Positions 7,591 to 13,903 of a stretch of DNA of 14,177 nucleotides are shown one piece after another. This stretch comes from Prevotellaceae bacterium UBA4336. Lineage in GTDB: Bacteria; Bacteroidota; Bacteroidia; Bacteroidales; Bacteroidaceae. Location: positions 22,371 through 36,547 of the forward strand of contig DGTM01000052.1 of NCBI GenBank assembly GCA_002394305.1. The letters run 5' to 3'. The position numbers were made by a program, and so were the translations under genes. Position 1 is the stretch's first letter. Every line of letters starts with the position of its first letter. A model generated the notes under the pieces. It was not told the DNA's origin, did no database searches, and was given only the letters and a program-made list of their open reading frames with translations.

Positions 7591-7681
7591 CACAGCTTTT
7601 GCAAAAATGTGCAATTTGCGCCTCTTTTTTGTGGGAGCGAGAGCTATATATAATAATGTATAAACACCAAACGAAAACAAT

Positions 7682-8638
7682 ATGAGTTTAAAGATTGTTG
7701 TACTTGCCAAACAAGTACCCGACACGCGCAACGTCGGCCCCGATGCCATGACACCCGAGGGAACCGTCAACCGTAGCGCGTTGCCTGCCATCTTCAATCC
7801 CGAGGACCTCAATGCCTTGGAGCAGGCGTTGAGGCTGAAAGACCAGTTCCCCGGCACGACCGTCACCGTCCTGACCATGGGCCCCGGACGTGCAGCCGAA
7901 GTGATTCGCGAAGCCATGTATCGCGGAGCCGACGGCGGCTATCTGCTCACCGACCGCGCCTTTGCCGGTGCCGACACGCTCGCCACGAGCTATGCCCTCG
8001 CCACGGCCATCAAGCATGTCTGCCCTGATGTCGACCTCATCATCGGCGGTCGTCAGGCTATCGACGGTGACACGGCTCAGGTCGGCCCGCAGGTGGCTGA
8101 GAAGCTGGGCTTGAACCAGATAACGTATGTGGAAGAGATACAGACCCTCTCTAACTCCCCCTTAAAGGGAGTGAATTCAGGAAAGGAAGCTTCCCCTTTA
8201 AGGGGAGGTTTGGAAGGGTCTAGCCTGTCTATAACCGTCAAGCGCCACATCGACGGTGGCGTCGAGACAGTGGAAAGCCCGCTGCCTTGCGTCCTGACCG
8301 TCAACGGAAGCGCCGCTCCCTGTCGTCCGAGGAACGTGAAGCGCGTGATGAAGTACAAGCGTTGCCTCGCTCCTATGGAGTTGCCTCAGGGCACAGGCTT
8401 CGGCGACCTGCCTTATGCAGCAGAGTACGAGAAGAAGCCTTACCTGAAGCTCGGTCAGTTGAGCTGTGCCGACGTGAATGCCGACCTGCAGCAATGCGGT
8501 CTGGCCGGCTCGCCAACGAAGGTGAAGAACGTGGAGAACATCGTCTTCAAGGCAAAGGAAAGTAAAGTGTTAACCGGCAGCGACGATGACGTGAACGGTT
8601 TGATAAAGGAACTCCTCGCAAGTCATACAATAGGTTAA
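7682..8638 (+). CDS. etfB: Electron transfer flavoprotein beta subunit, with an in-frame repeat insertion
   Basis: EtfB pairs with EtfA to form a flavin heterodimer that passes electrons to or from acyl-CoA dehydrogenases. Residues 1-15 (MSLKIVVLAKQVPDT) and G122-G-R-Q-A-I-D-G-D-T-A-Q-V-G-P136 are EtfB hallmarks; the latter binds AMP, or FAD in bifurcating forms. The C-terminus (SAAPCRPRNVKRVMKYKR and onward) is also typical. At 318 residues it is about 26 longer than I expect for Bacteroidales EtfB. The excess is residues 154-180 (SNSPLKGVNSGKEASPLRGG and flanks), encoded by a palindromic element at 8142-8221. It falls between YVEEIQTL and SLSITVKRHIDGG, where family members have a short beta-hairpin turn, so the fold could tolerate it. 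Reading frame and downstream motifs are intact. First gene of the etf operon. Confidence 0.96.
   Translation: MSLKIVVLAKQVPDTRNVGPDAMTPEGTVNRSALPAIFNPEDLNALEQALRLKDQFPGTTVTVLTMGPGRAAEVIREAMYRGADGGYLLTDRAFAGADTLATSYALATAIKHVCPDVDLIIGGRQAIDGDTAQVGPQVAEKLGLNQITYVEEIQTLSNSPLKGVNSGKEASPLRGGLEGSSLSITVKRHIDGGVETVESPLPCVLTVNGSAAPCRPRNVKRVMKYKRCLAPMELPQGTGFGDLPYAAEYEKKPYLKLGQLSCADVNADLQQCGLAGSPTKVKNVENIVFKAKESKVLTGSDDDVNGLIKELLASHTIG
8142..8221. mobile_element. MITE-like palindromic element inserted in frame in etfB
   Basis: An 80-bp element bounded by AGACCCT (8142-8148) and AGGGTCT (8215-8221). Each half is an arm made of a terminal box followed by a G/C-run palindrome around CTTAAAG: the left arm is about 8142-8171, the right arm about 8190-8221 read inverted, with an 18-bp core between. 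Its first 28 bp recur exactly, inverted, at 11686-11713 in the acyl-CoA dehydrogenase gene. It is translated in frame without a stop. Confidence 0.8.
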
Positions 8639-8639
8639 T

Positions 8640-8740
8640 GACCCCCCATCCCCCGTTAGGGGGAGAATTAATAACAGCAAACAGAACATGAGTACATCAA
8701 ATAACAGCAACCCACTCCCCCAGAAGGGGGCAGGGGGGTC
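8640..8740. mobile_element. MITE-like palindromic element across the etfB/etfA junction
   Basis: Left arm 8640-8665 reads GACCCCCC, then CCCCC-GTTA-GGGGG, then AG. Right arm 8711-8740, read inverted, is GACCCCCC, two bases, CCCCC-TTCT-GGGGG, then AG. The arms thus share terminal box and hairpin design with the elements in etfB and the dehydrogenase gene. The core (8666-8710) holds the etfA start codon at 8688, and the right arm is translated as part of EtfA. Confidence 0.7.
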
Positions 8741-9755
8741 CGTCTTCGTTTATTGTGAAATAGAAGGCACGCAGGTGCAGGAAGTGTCGCAAGAACTCCT
8801 CACCAAAGGCCGCAAGCTTGCCAACACCCTGGGCGTGCAGCTCGAGGCTGTGGCAGCAGGCAGCGGCATCACAGGCAAAGTGGAAAGCCAAATCCTTCCT
8901 TACGGCGTCGATAAGCTTCACATCTTCGATGCAGAAGGCCTCGCTCCCTACACCAGCAAACCGCATACGGCCGTGCTCGTCAACCTCTTCAAGCAGGAGC
9001 AGCCGCAGATCTGTCTGATGGGTGCAGACGTCGTTGGCCGCGACCTCGGTCCGCGCGTCTCGTCGGCACTCCACAGCGGCCTCACTGCCGACTGCACAGC
9101 CCTCGAGATTGGTCCCCATGAGGACAAGAAGAACGGCAAGACTTACGAGAACCTGCTCTATCAGATACGTCCGGCCTTTGGCGGCAACATCGTGGCAACC
9201 ATCGTCAACCCCGAGAACCGTCCGCAGATGGCAACCGTCCGCAGCGGCGTGATGAAGGCCGAAGTGCTCGACCCGAACTACCCGGGCCAGGTCATCATCG
9301 AAGATGTCGCCAAGTTCGTTCCCGAGGCAGAGTACGTCACGAAGGTGCTCGACCGCCACGTCGAGGCAGCCAAGAACAACCTGAAGGGCGCCAGCATCAT
9401 CGTGGCAGGCGGCTATGGCATGGGTTCGAAGGAAGGCTTCGACCAGCTTTATGAGCTTGCCAAAGTGCTTCATGCTGAGGTAGGTGCAAGTCGTGCCGCC
9501 GTGGATGCAGGCTTTGCCGACCACGACCTGCAGATAGGTCAGACAGGCGTGACCGTCCGTCCCAAAGTGTACATCGCTTGCGGCATCAGCGGTGCCATCC
9601 AGCACGTGGCAGGCATGAAGGAGAGCGGCATCATCATCAGCATCAACAGCGACGAGAACGCCCCCATCAACACGATTGCCGACTACGTCATCAACGGCAC
9701 CGTGGAAGAAGTGGTGCCAAAGTTGATTAAGTATTATAAGCAGAACAGCAAGTAG
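8688..9755 (+). CDS. etfA: Electron transfer flavoprotein alpha subunit, with a repeat-derived N-terminus
   Basis: EtfA binds FAD and forms the electron-transferring heterodimer with EtfB. The N-terminal domain starts at VFVYCEIEGTQVQEVSQELL. The C-terminal FAD domain shows G266-A-S-R269, IGQTG, and G299-I-S-G-A-I-Q-H306 followed by GMKESGIIISINSDENAPI, the EtfA signature. The protein is 355 residues, about 15 more than I expect in Bacteroidales. The extra is at the N-terminus: MSTSNNSNPLPQKGAGGS precedes the usual start, and residues 8-18 are encoded by the right arm of the palindromic element at 8640-8740. There is no in-frame ATG, GTG or TTG between this extension and the conserved VFVYCEIEG, so 8688 is the only reasonable start. 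It follows etfB by 49 bp and ends one base before the DUF559 cassette. Confidence 0.96.
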   Translation: MSTSNNSNPLPQKGAGGSVFVYCEIEGTQVQEVSQELLTKGRKLANTLGVQLEAVAAGSGITGKVESQILPYGVDKLHIFDAEGLAPYTSKPHTAVLVNLFKQEQPQICLMGADVVGRDLGPRVSSALHSGLTADCTALEIGPHEDKKNGKTYENLLYQIRPAFGGNIVATIVNPENRPQMATVRSGVMKAEVLDPNYPGQVIIEDVAKFVPEAEYVTKVLDRHVEAAKNNLKGASIIVAGGYGMGSKEGFDQLYELAKVLHAEVGASRAAVDAGFADHDLQIGQTGVTVRPKVYIACGISGAIQHVAGMKESGIIISINSDENAPINTIADYVINGTVEEVVPKLIKYYKQNSK

Positions 9756-9789
9756 CCTCACCCCCAACCCCTCTCCCGTGGGAGAGGGG
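9755..9789 (+). repeat. Left terminal inverted repeat of the DUF559 cassette
   Basis: Reads GCCTCACCCCCAAC, then a palindrome CCCCTCTCCC-GT-GGGAGAGGGG (9768-9789; perfect 10-bp stem). Compared with the right repeat read inverted, it differs by one substitution and two single-base indels over 35 bp. Confidence 0.88.
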
Positions 9790-9814
9790 AGAAGGGAGAG
9801 TAGCTTTTCATGGT

Positions 9815-10189
9815 ATGGGGTATGGAATAAAGACAACCTATCCAGACAGATATTCTCTGCTCAAGGACTTTGCAAAGCAGAACCGCAGGGGAATGACACT
9901 GGCGGAGCAAGTAATGTGGAATCACCTTCGTACTTTACAAGGTTTCCATTTCAGACGCCAACACCCCATAGGAGACTACATAGCAGATTTCATCTGTCTG
10001 AAGAAGAAGCTGGTGATTGAGATTGATGGAGCATACCACAATCTGCCCGACCAGCAGTTGAGCGATGAAGGTCGCACGGCAGTTCTTGAACGACTGGGCT
10101 ATTCTGTAATCCGTTTCTCCAATGAGGCTGTTCTATATGACATACAAAAGGTAATACAAACCATAGAAAGTAAATTATTAACATTATAA
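9815..10189 (+). CDS. DUF559 (Vsr-like, PD-(D/E)XK fold) endonuclease-domain protein
   Basis: A 124-residue protein of the DUF559 family, predicted to have a restriction-endonuclease-like fold related to very-short-patch repair nucleases. The N-terminus (YSLLKDFAKQNRRGMTLAEQ, then VMWNHLRTLQGFHFRRQHPI) and the core G53-D-Y-I-A-D58-F ... V-I-E69-I-D71-G-A-Y-H75 are standard; D58, E69, D71 and H75 are the candidate metal-binding and catalytic residues. The C-terminal RLGYSVIRFSNEAV strand-helix is also present, so the domain is full length. No methyltransferase or mismatch-repair gene is adjacent. The gene sits alone between matching inverted repeats inside the etf operon and is AT-richer than its neighbours, suggesting acquisition. 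A weak -7-like TAGCTTTT lies at 9801-9808; otherwise it would be read from the operon promoter. Its substrate is unknown. Confidence 0.9.
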   Translation: MGYGIKTTYPDRYSLLKDFAKQNRRGMTLAEQVMWNHLRTLQGFHFRRQHPIGDYIADFICLKKKLVIEIDGAYHNLPDQQLSDEGRTAVLERLGYSVIRFSNEAVLYDIQKVIQTIESKLLTL

Positions 10190-10210
10190 TAAAGTCCTCA
10201 GCATCCCTGC

Positions 10211-10243
10211 CCCCTCTCCCACGGGAGAGGGTTGGGGAGAGGC
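10211..10243 (-). repeat. Right terminal inverted repeat of the DUF559 cassette
   Basis: Read on the minus strand: GCCTCTCCCCAAC, then the palindrome CCTCTCCC-GT-GGGAGAGG with flanking C and G runs (10211-10231). It is the inverted partner of 9755-9789. Its GGGGAGAGG lies about 7 bp before the dehydrogenase ATG and could act as a fortuitous ribosome binding site. Confidence 0.88.
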
Positions 10244-10248
10244 CAAAT

Positions 10249-11961
10249 ATGATGAACTATTACAAAGATATTTCCGAGATTAAGTTCGAGCTGGAGAACA
10301 GTCCTCTTATGGAGCGGATTGTCGAGCTCAAGGAACGCAGCTTCGAGGACAAGGACAAGTACGACGAGGCACCGCAGGACTATGCGGACGCTATGGACAC
10401 CTACGACAAGGTGCTCGACGTCGTTGGCGACATCGTGGCTAACGTTGTAGCGCCCAATGCCGAGGAGGTCGATGCCGAGGGACCGCATCACGAGAACGGC
10501 AGGGTCAGATACGCAAGCAAGACCTACGAGAACCTCGCCGCTATGAACCAGGCCGGACTCAGCGGCATGACGATGCCCCGTCGCTACGGCGGACTGAACC
10601 TGCCCGTGACAGTCTATACGGCTGCCAACGAGATTGTATCGGCTGGTGATGCCGGCTTCGAGAACATCTGGAGCCTGCAGGACTGCATCGAGACGCTCTA
10701 CTGCTTCGGCTCCGAGGAGCAGCGGCAGAAGTACATCCCGCGTGTCTGCAAGGGCGAGACGATGTCGATGGACCTCACAGAACCCGATGCCGGCAGCGAC
10801 CTGCAGAGCGTCATGCTCAAGGCAACCTTCGACGAGGAGAACAACTGCTGGCGACTGAACGGTGCCAAGCGCTTCATCACCAACGGCGACAGCGACATCC
10901 ACTTGGTGCTCGCCCGCTCGGAAGCAGGCACACGCGACGGCCGCGGACTCTCGATGTTCATCTACGACAAGCGCGACGGAGGCGTCGACGTGCGTCGCAT
11001 CGAGAACAAACTCGGCATCCACGGCTCGCCGACCTGTGAGCTGGTCTATAAGAATGCCAAGTGCGAGCTGTGTGGCGACCGCAAGCTCGGTCTCATCAAA
11101 TATGTCATGTCGCTGATGAACGGCGCCCGCCTCGGCATTGCCGCCCAGAGCGTCGGCCTCTCGCAGGCTGCCTACAACGAGGCCGTGGCATACGCCAAGG
11201 ACCGCAAGCAGTTCGGCAAGGCCATCATCGAGTTCCCTGCCGTGCAGGAACTGATATCGAACATCAAGGCTCGCCTCGATGCCGGTCGTGCTCTGCTCTA
11301 CCAGACGGCACGCTACGTCGACATCTACAAGGCTTTGGAGGACATCAGCCGCGACCGCAAGCTGGAGCCCGAGGAGCGTGCCGAGCTGAAGAAGTACAGC
11401 CGCCTGGCCGATGCCTTCACGCCGCTTGCCAAGGGCATGAACAGCGAGTACGCCAACCAGAACGGCTACGACTGCATCCAGGTGCACGGCGGCTCAGGCT
11501 TCATGCTCGAGTATGCCTGCCAGCGCATCTACCGCGACGCCCGCATCACCTCCATCTACGAAGGCACCACGCAGCTGCAGGTCGTGGCCGCCATCCGCTA
11601 CGTCACCAACGGCTTCTACAGCCAGGTCATCGAGGAGATGGAAAAAGACCTACCCCAACCCTCCCTTAAAGGGAGGGAGTCCTCCCCCTTTAAGGGGGAG
11701 TTAGAGAGGGTCTTTGCTATGGCCGAGAAGTTCAACGCGTGCACCGCAGCCGTGAAGGAAACCGGCAATCAGGACACGCTCGACCTCTGTGCGCGTCACC
11801 TCTACGAGATGGCTGCCGACGTCATCATGTGCCATCTCCTCATGCAGAACGCAACGAAGTCGCCCGAGCTCTTCGGCGAGAGCCTGCGCTGCTATGTCCG
11901 CCTTGCCGAGGCAGAAGTGGAGAAGCACAACAGCTGGATAAAGAACACGCTGGGCGAATAA
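10249..11961 (+). CDS. Acyl-CoA dehydrogenase (long form), with an in-frame repeat insertion
   Basis: A 570-residue FAD enzyme predicted to oxidise an acyl-CoA to the 2-enoyl-CoA, or run the reverse reaction, exchanging electrons with the EtfBA pair encoded upstream. Residues 1-30 resemble the short extra N-terminal helix of DmdC-like long acyl-CoA dehydrogenases. T177-E-P-D-A-G-S-D184 is the family signature; R-x-Y-R-D-A-R-I-T-S-I-Y-E438-G-T contains the expected catalytic glutamate E438. A helical C-terminal extension follows (about 490-570). Between core and extension, residues 466-489 (DLPQPSLKGRESSPFKGELE and flanks) are encoded by a palindromic element at 11646-11713; similar wording (SPLKG / SPFKG) occurs in the EtfB insert. 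Frame is kept throughout. Two ATGs are adjacent (10249, 10252). The substrate is not known; the length argues against simple butyryl-CoA dehydrogenase. Confidence 0.92.
   Translation: MMNYYKDISEIKFELENSPLMERIVELKERSFEDKDKYDEAPQDYADAMDTYDKVLDVVGDIVANVVAPNAEEVDAEGPHHENGRVRYASKTYENLAAMNQAGLSGMTMPRRYGGLNLPVTVYTAANEIVSAGDAGFENIWSLQDCIETLYCFGSEEQRQKYIPRVCKGETMSMDLTEPDAGSDLQSVMLKATFDEENNCWRLNGAKRFITNGDSDIHLVLARSEAGTRDGRGLSMFIYDKRDGGVDVRRIENKLGIHGSPTCELVYKNAKCELCGDRKLGLIKYVMSLMNGARLGIAAQSVGLSQAAYNEAVAYAKDRKQFGKAIIEFPAVQELISNIKARLDAGRALLYQTARYVDIYKALEDISRDRKLEPEERAELKKYSRLADAFTPLAKGMNSEYANQNGYDCIQVHGGSGFMLEYACQRIYRDARITSIYEGTTQLQVVAAIRYVTNGFYSQVIEEMEKDLPQPSLKGRESSPFKGELERVFAMAEKFNACTAAVKETGNQDTLDLCARHLYEMAADVIMCHLLMQNATKSPELFGESLRCYVRLAEAEVEKHNSWIKNTLGE
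11646..11713. mobile_element. MITE-like palindromic element inserted in frame in the acyl-CoA dehydrogenase gene
   Basis: A 68-bp element from AGACC (11646) to AGGGTCT (11713). Left arm: AGACCTACCCCAACC then CTCCCTTAAAGGGAG. Right arm, inverted: AGACCCTCTCTAACT then CCCCCTTAAAGGGGG. The two arms almost touch. The right arm shares an exact 28-bp block with the left arm of the etfB element. Its left outer box (ACCCCAACC) resembles the outer boxes of the DUF559 cassette repeats. Confidence 0.8.
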
Positions 11962-11990
11962 GGCTTATGCCAGCGCAGTGCAATTAGAAG

Positions 11991-12035
11991 TCCCGCATGC
12001 GAGGAGTTATCTTCCGCATGCGGGATTTTTGTTTT
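11991..12035 (+). terminator. Strong intrinsic terminator of the etf operon
   Basis: A perfect 11-bp stem (TCCCGCATGCG at 11991-12001, CGCATGCGGGA at 12015-12025) with a 13-nt loop is followed by TTTTTGTTTTG. It lies 30 bp after the dehydrogenase stop codon and closes the operon. Confidence 0.92.
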
Positions 12036-12066
12036 GTTGCAAGCGTGAGCCCCAAGTGTCAAGTAA

Positions 12067-12099
12067 TTGGACACAAATGTGCCTAAAGTTTGGACACAA
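12067..12099. repeat. Paired TTGGACACAA direct repeats
   Basis: TTGGACACAA occurs at 12067-12076 and 12090-12099, 23 bp apart (about two helical turns). The first copy is also part of an inverted repeat with GTGTC just upstream. They lie 48-80 bp before the -7 box of the next gene, so a regulator-binding role is possible; a remnant of an insertion sequence is an alternative. Confidence 0.5.
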
Positions 12100-12146
12100 C
12101 ACAATTTTGAATTTTGAATTTATCCATGTTGAATTAAGAATTGTCT

Positions 12147-12154
12147 TACCTTTG
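12147..12154 (+). promoter_or_regulatory. Promoter of the TlpA-like gene, -7 box
   Basis: TACCTTTG is an exact TAnnTTTG match 29 bp before the ATG. There is no TTTG at the standard -33 distance; the upstream region is AT-rich with a tandem ATTTTGA pair (12104-12117). Confidence 0.62.
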
Positions 12155-12183
12155 CACTCAGAAACTCAAATCAAGTATTAGCT

Positions 12184-13830
12184 ATGGACAAAGAAGTGAT
12201 TATCCGAAGCGGACGCACCACGTCGCGTCCTTGCAAGAGAAGAGTGTTTCTTACCATCATGTTGCTTGCCCTTGTCGCATTAACGGGGCAGGCAAGGAAG
12301 AAGGCAAAGGTTCCCGAAGTACCTCAGCTCCAGAACTATCCCTGCGCCGAGCTGGGCGAGTACCGCTTGCATGGCGGCGAGGTGGTGATAAAGGGGCGCC
12401 TCACCTTGCCGAAAGAGCTGAACGGGCAGGAGATACCCGAAGATGCGTACAAGGAGATACCGGCCGAGGTTTTCGAAATGATACAGAGCAAGATGAAAAT
12501 CTACCTGCGCGACTATGTCATCCACAAGGAAAAGATCCTGCCCTTCGACTTCAAGGATGACCTCACCTTCTCGCAGAAGCTGCGCCTGCCTCACCCGATG
12601 TTCGTCTGGTTCTACCCTATGAGGATGCTGTTTGCCTGCCCCGGCGACACGCTCGACCTGACCGTCGATATGACCAACCCTTCGAACATCAGCATCGACG
12701 GCACAGGACTGAGCGTGGAGGTCAGCAGGCTGGCGGACGGAATGCATAAGAAGTATTGCACTTTCCCGCAGGAAAGACCTTATGAACACGGCGCAGACTC
12801 GCTGCTCAGGTGGAAGGATGAGCAGGTGCTGAGGCTGGACAGTCTGGTCAGACAAATGAATGACGGACTTCCCGAACTTGAAGGTTGCTCGCCTTTGGCA
12901 GCGGATGTCCTGCGCACATACATTCTTTGTCCGCACCTCGAGAACATTTGTAGCAGCTTCATGCAGTTCCAATTTGAGACGAAGGACAGCATGGATATGA
13001 ATGCCTACTGGCAGAAGTACTTCAGCTTTGTTGCTCCCCGCGAGAAGTATCTGCTCGACAATCCGCTGCTGATGATTGCCGGCGACGAGTTCTTCTTCAA
13101 TAGGTTGGAGTTCCATCTCTTTCGTCCGTTGAGGACAAGTGTCGAATATTCTCTGCCATTCGACTATGTCCCAAAGTATGCAGAGGCTTTGGCGAAGAGC
13201 GAAATTCCCGGGAGGCGCGAAGCCCGACGGAAGCAGATGGAGGCATTGCACACAGGGTTGCACATCAGTCAGACGAACTTTGCGGCTCAGGTGTGTCTGC
13301 TTCGCGAAGTCTTCGGCCGAGGCGCTGGCGACTACGACCTGTTTGCCGACGAGGTGGCAGCCACGATGCCCGTCATCACGCACCCCGAACTCATACGCCG
13401 TGCAGTGCTGACCTATCGCGACTTCGTCAAGGAGCACGAGCTGAAGGTTGCGGAAGAGAGGCCGACGACCAAGGGCGATAGCATCTTCCAGCGCATCATT
13501 GAGCCGTACAAGGGCAGTGTGCTCTTCGTGGATTTCTGGGAGATGTCGTGCGGTCCCTGCCGGGCCACTATGCTCCAGATGCGCGACGAGGTGGAGGCAA
13601 ACAAGGACAAACCAGTGAAGTACCTCTACATCACCGACGACAAGGAAGAGTATTGCCGCACCTTCCTCGAGCCGAACAACATCCAGGGCGAGCACATCTT
13701 CGTCAGCCGCGCCGAGTGGGGTTTCCTGCAGGACAAGTTCCAGTTCACTGGCATTCCCTTCACCGTGCTCTATGACAAAGAGGGAAAGCGACGGGACGGC
13801 ACGACTGTGGAGAAACTGCTGAAGGAATGA
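12184..13830 (+). CDS. Exported TlpA-family thioredoxin-like protein with large N-terminal region
   Basis: A 548-residue protein with a C-terminal thioredoxin fold. Basic residues KRR then VFLTIMLLALVALTGQA form an N-terminal signal sequence (cleavage likely after residue 37), so it acts in the periplasm. Residues about 440-548 are the thioredoxin domain: VLFVDFWEMSC456-G-P-C459 is the redox CxxC active site and T-G-I-P525-F the cis-proline loop opposite it. The preceding 400 residues are not recognisable to me; they start with a short beta-rich stretch (about 50-180) and then are mainly helical, the layout of many Bacteroidetes TlpA/DUF4369-type proteins. Likely role is thiol-disulfide exchange (reduction or isomerisation) on exported proteins; partners are unknown. 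It is a single-gene unit. Its stop codon lies inside the first unit of an 8-bp tandem repeat. Confidence 0.85.
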   Translation: MDKEVIIRSGRTTSRPCKRRVFLTIMLLALVALTGQARKKAKVPEVPQLQNYPCAELGEYRLHGGEVVIKGRLTLPKELNGQEIPEDAYKEIPAEVFEMIQSKMKIYLRDYVIHKEKILPFDFKDDLTFSQKLRLPHPMFVWFYPMRMLFACPGDTLDLTVDMTNPSNISIDGTGLSVEVSRLADGMHKKYCTFPQERPYEHGADSLLRWKDEQVLRLDSLVRQMNDGLPELEGCSPLAADVLRTYILCPHLENICSSFMQFQFETKDSMDMNAYWQKYFSFVAPREKYLLDNPLLMIAGDEFFFNRLEFHLFRPLRTSVEYSLPFDYVPKYAEALAKSEIPGRREARRKQMEALHTGLHISQTNFAAQVCLLREVFGRGAGDYDLFADEVAATMPVITHPELIRRAVLTYRDFVKEHELKVAEERPTTKGDSIFQRIIEPYKGSVLFVDFWEMSCGPCRATMLQMRDEVEANKDKPVKYLYITDDKEEYCRTFLEPNNIQGEHIFVSRAEWGFLQDKFQFTGIPFTVLYDKEGKRRDGTTVEKLLKE

Positions 13831-13881
13831 AAGAATGAAGGAATGAAAAAATGAAAAAATGAAAGAATGAAAAAATGAAAG
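13826..13881 (+). repeat. 8-bp tandem repeat AATGAAAR, seven units
   Basis: Seven contiguous units (AATGAAAG, AATGAAGG, AATGAAAA twice, AATGAAAG, AATGAAAA, AATGAAAG). The first contains the TGA stop codon (13828-13830) of the TlpA-like gene; the remainder is untranslated. It is a likely length-variable locus produced by slipped replication. Confidence 0.9.
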
Positions 13882-13903
13882 CCGTGGAATGGCAAATCCC
13901 TGT

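Larger units (their letters stand above)
9755..10243. mobile_element. DUF559 nuclease cassette with terminal inverted repeats
   Basis: A 489-bp unit lying between etfA and the acyl-CoA dehydrogenase gene. Its ends (9755-9789 and 10211-10243) are near-identical inverted repeats, and it carries one gene. It begins at the last base of the etfA stop codon and ends 5 bp before the dehydrogenase ATG. Its interior is about 43% GC by hand count, against well over 55% in the flanking genes. There is no recognisable transposase, and no clear target-site duplication is visible. Confidence 0.7.

Noticed and set aside
7617..7630. T-rich run CTCTTTTTT in the etf leader considered as an attenuator or terminator.
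   Set aside because: The nearest stable hairpin ends about 10 bp earlier and is AT-rich, so no proper stem precedes the T run.
9815..10189. DUF559 protein considered as part of a restriction-modification or mismatch-repair (Vsr/Dcm) system.
   Set aside because: No methyltransferase or repair gene is adjacent; its neighbours belong to the electron-transfer operon and the gene is bounded by inverted repeats.
12280..13695. Minus-strand open frame of about 471 codons opposite the TlpA-like gene.
   Set aside because: It is antisense to a gene with signal peptide, CGPC motif and cis-proline; nothing in the antisense translation is recognisable.
13826..13881. 8-bp repeat considered as a phase-variation switch for the TlpA-like protein.
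   Set aside because: The stop codon is in the first unit, so gain or loss of units does not shift any coding frame; no downstream gene starts in the array.
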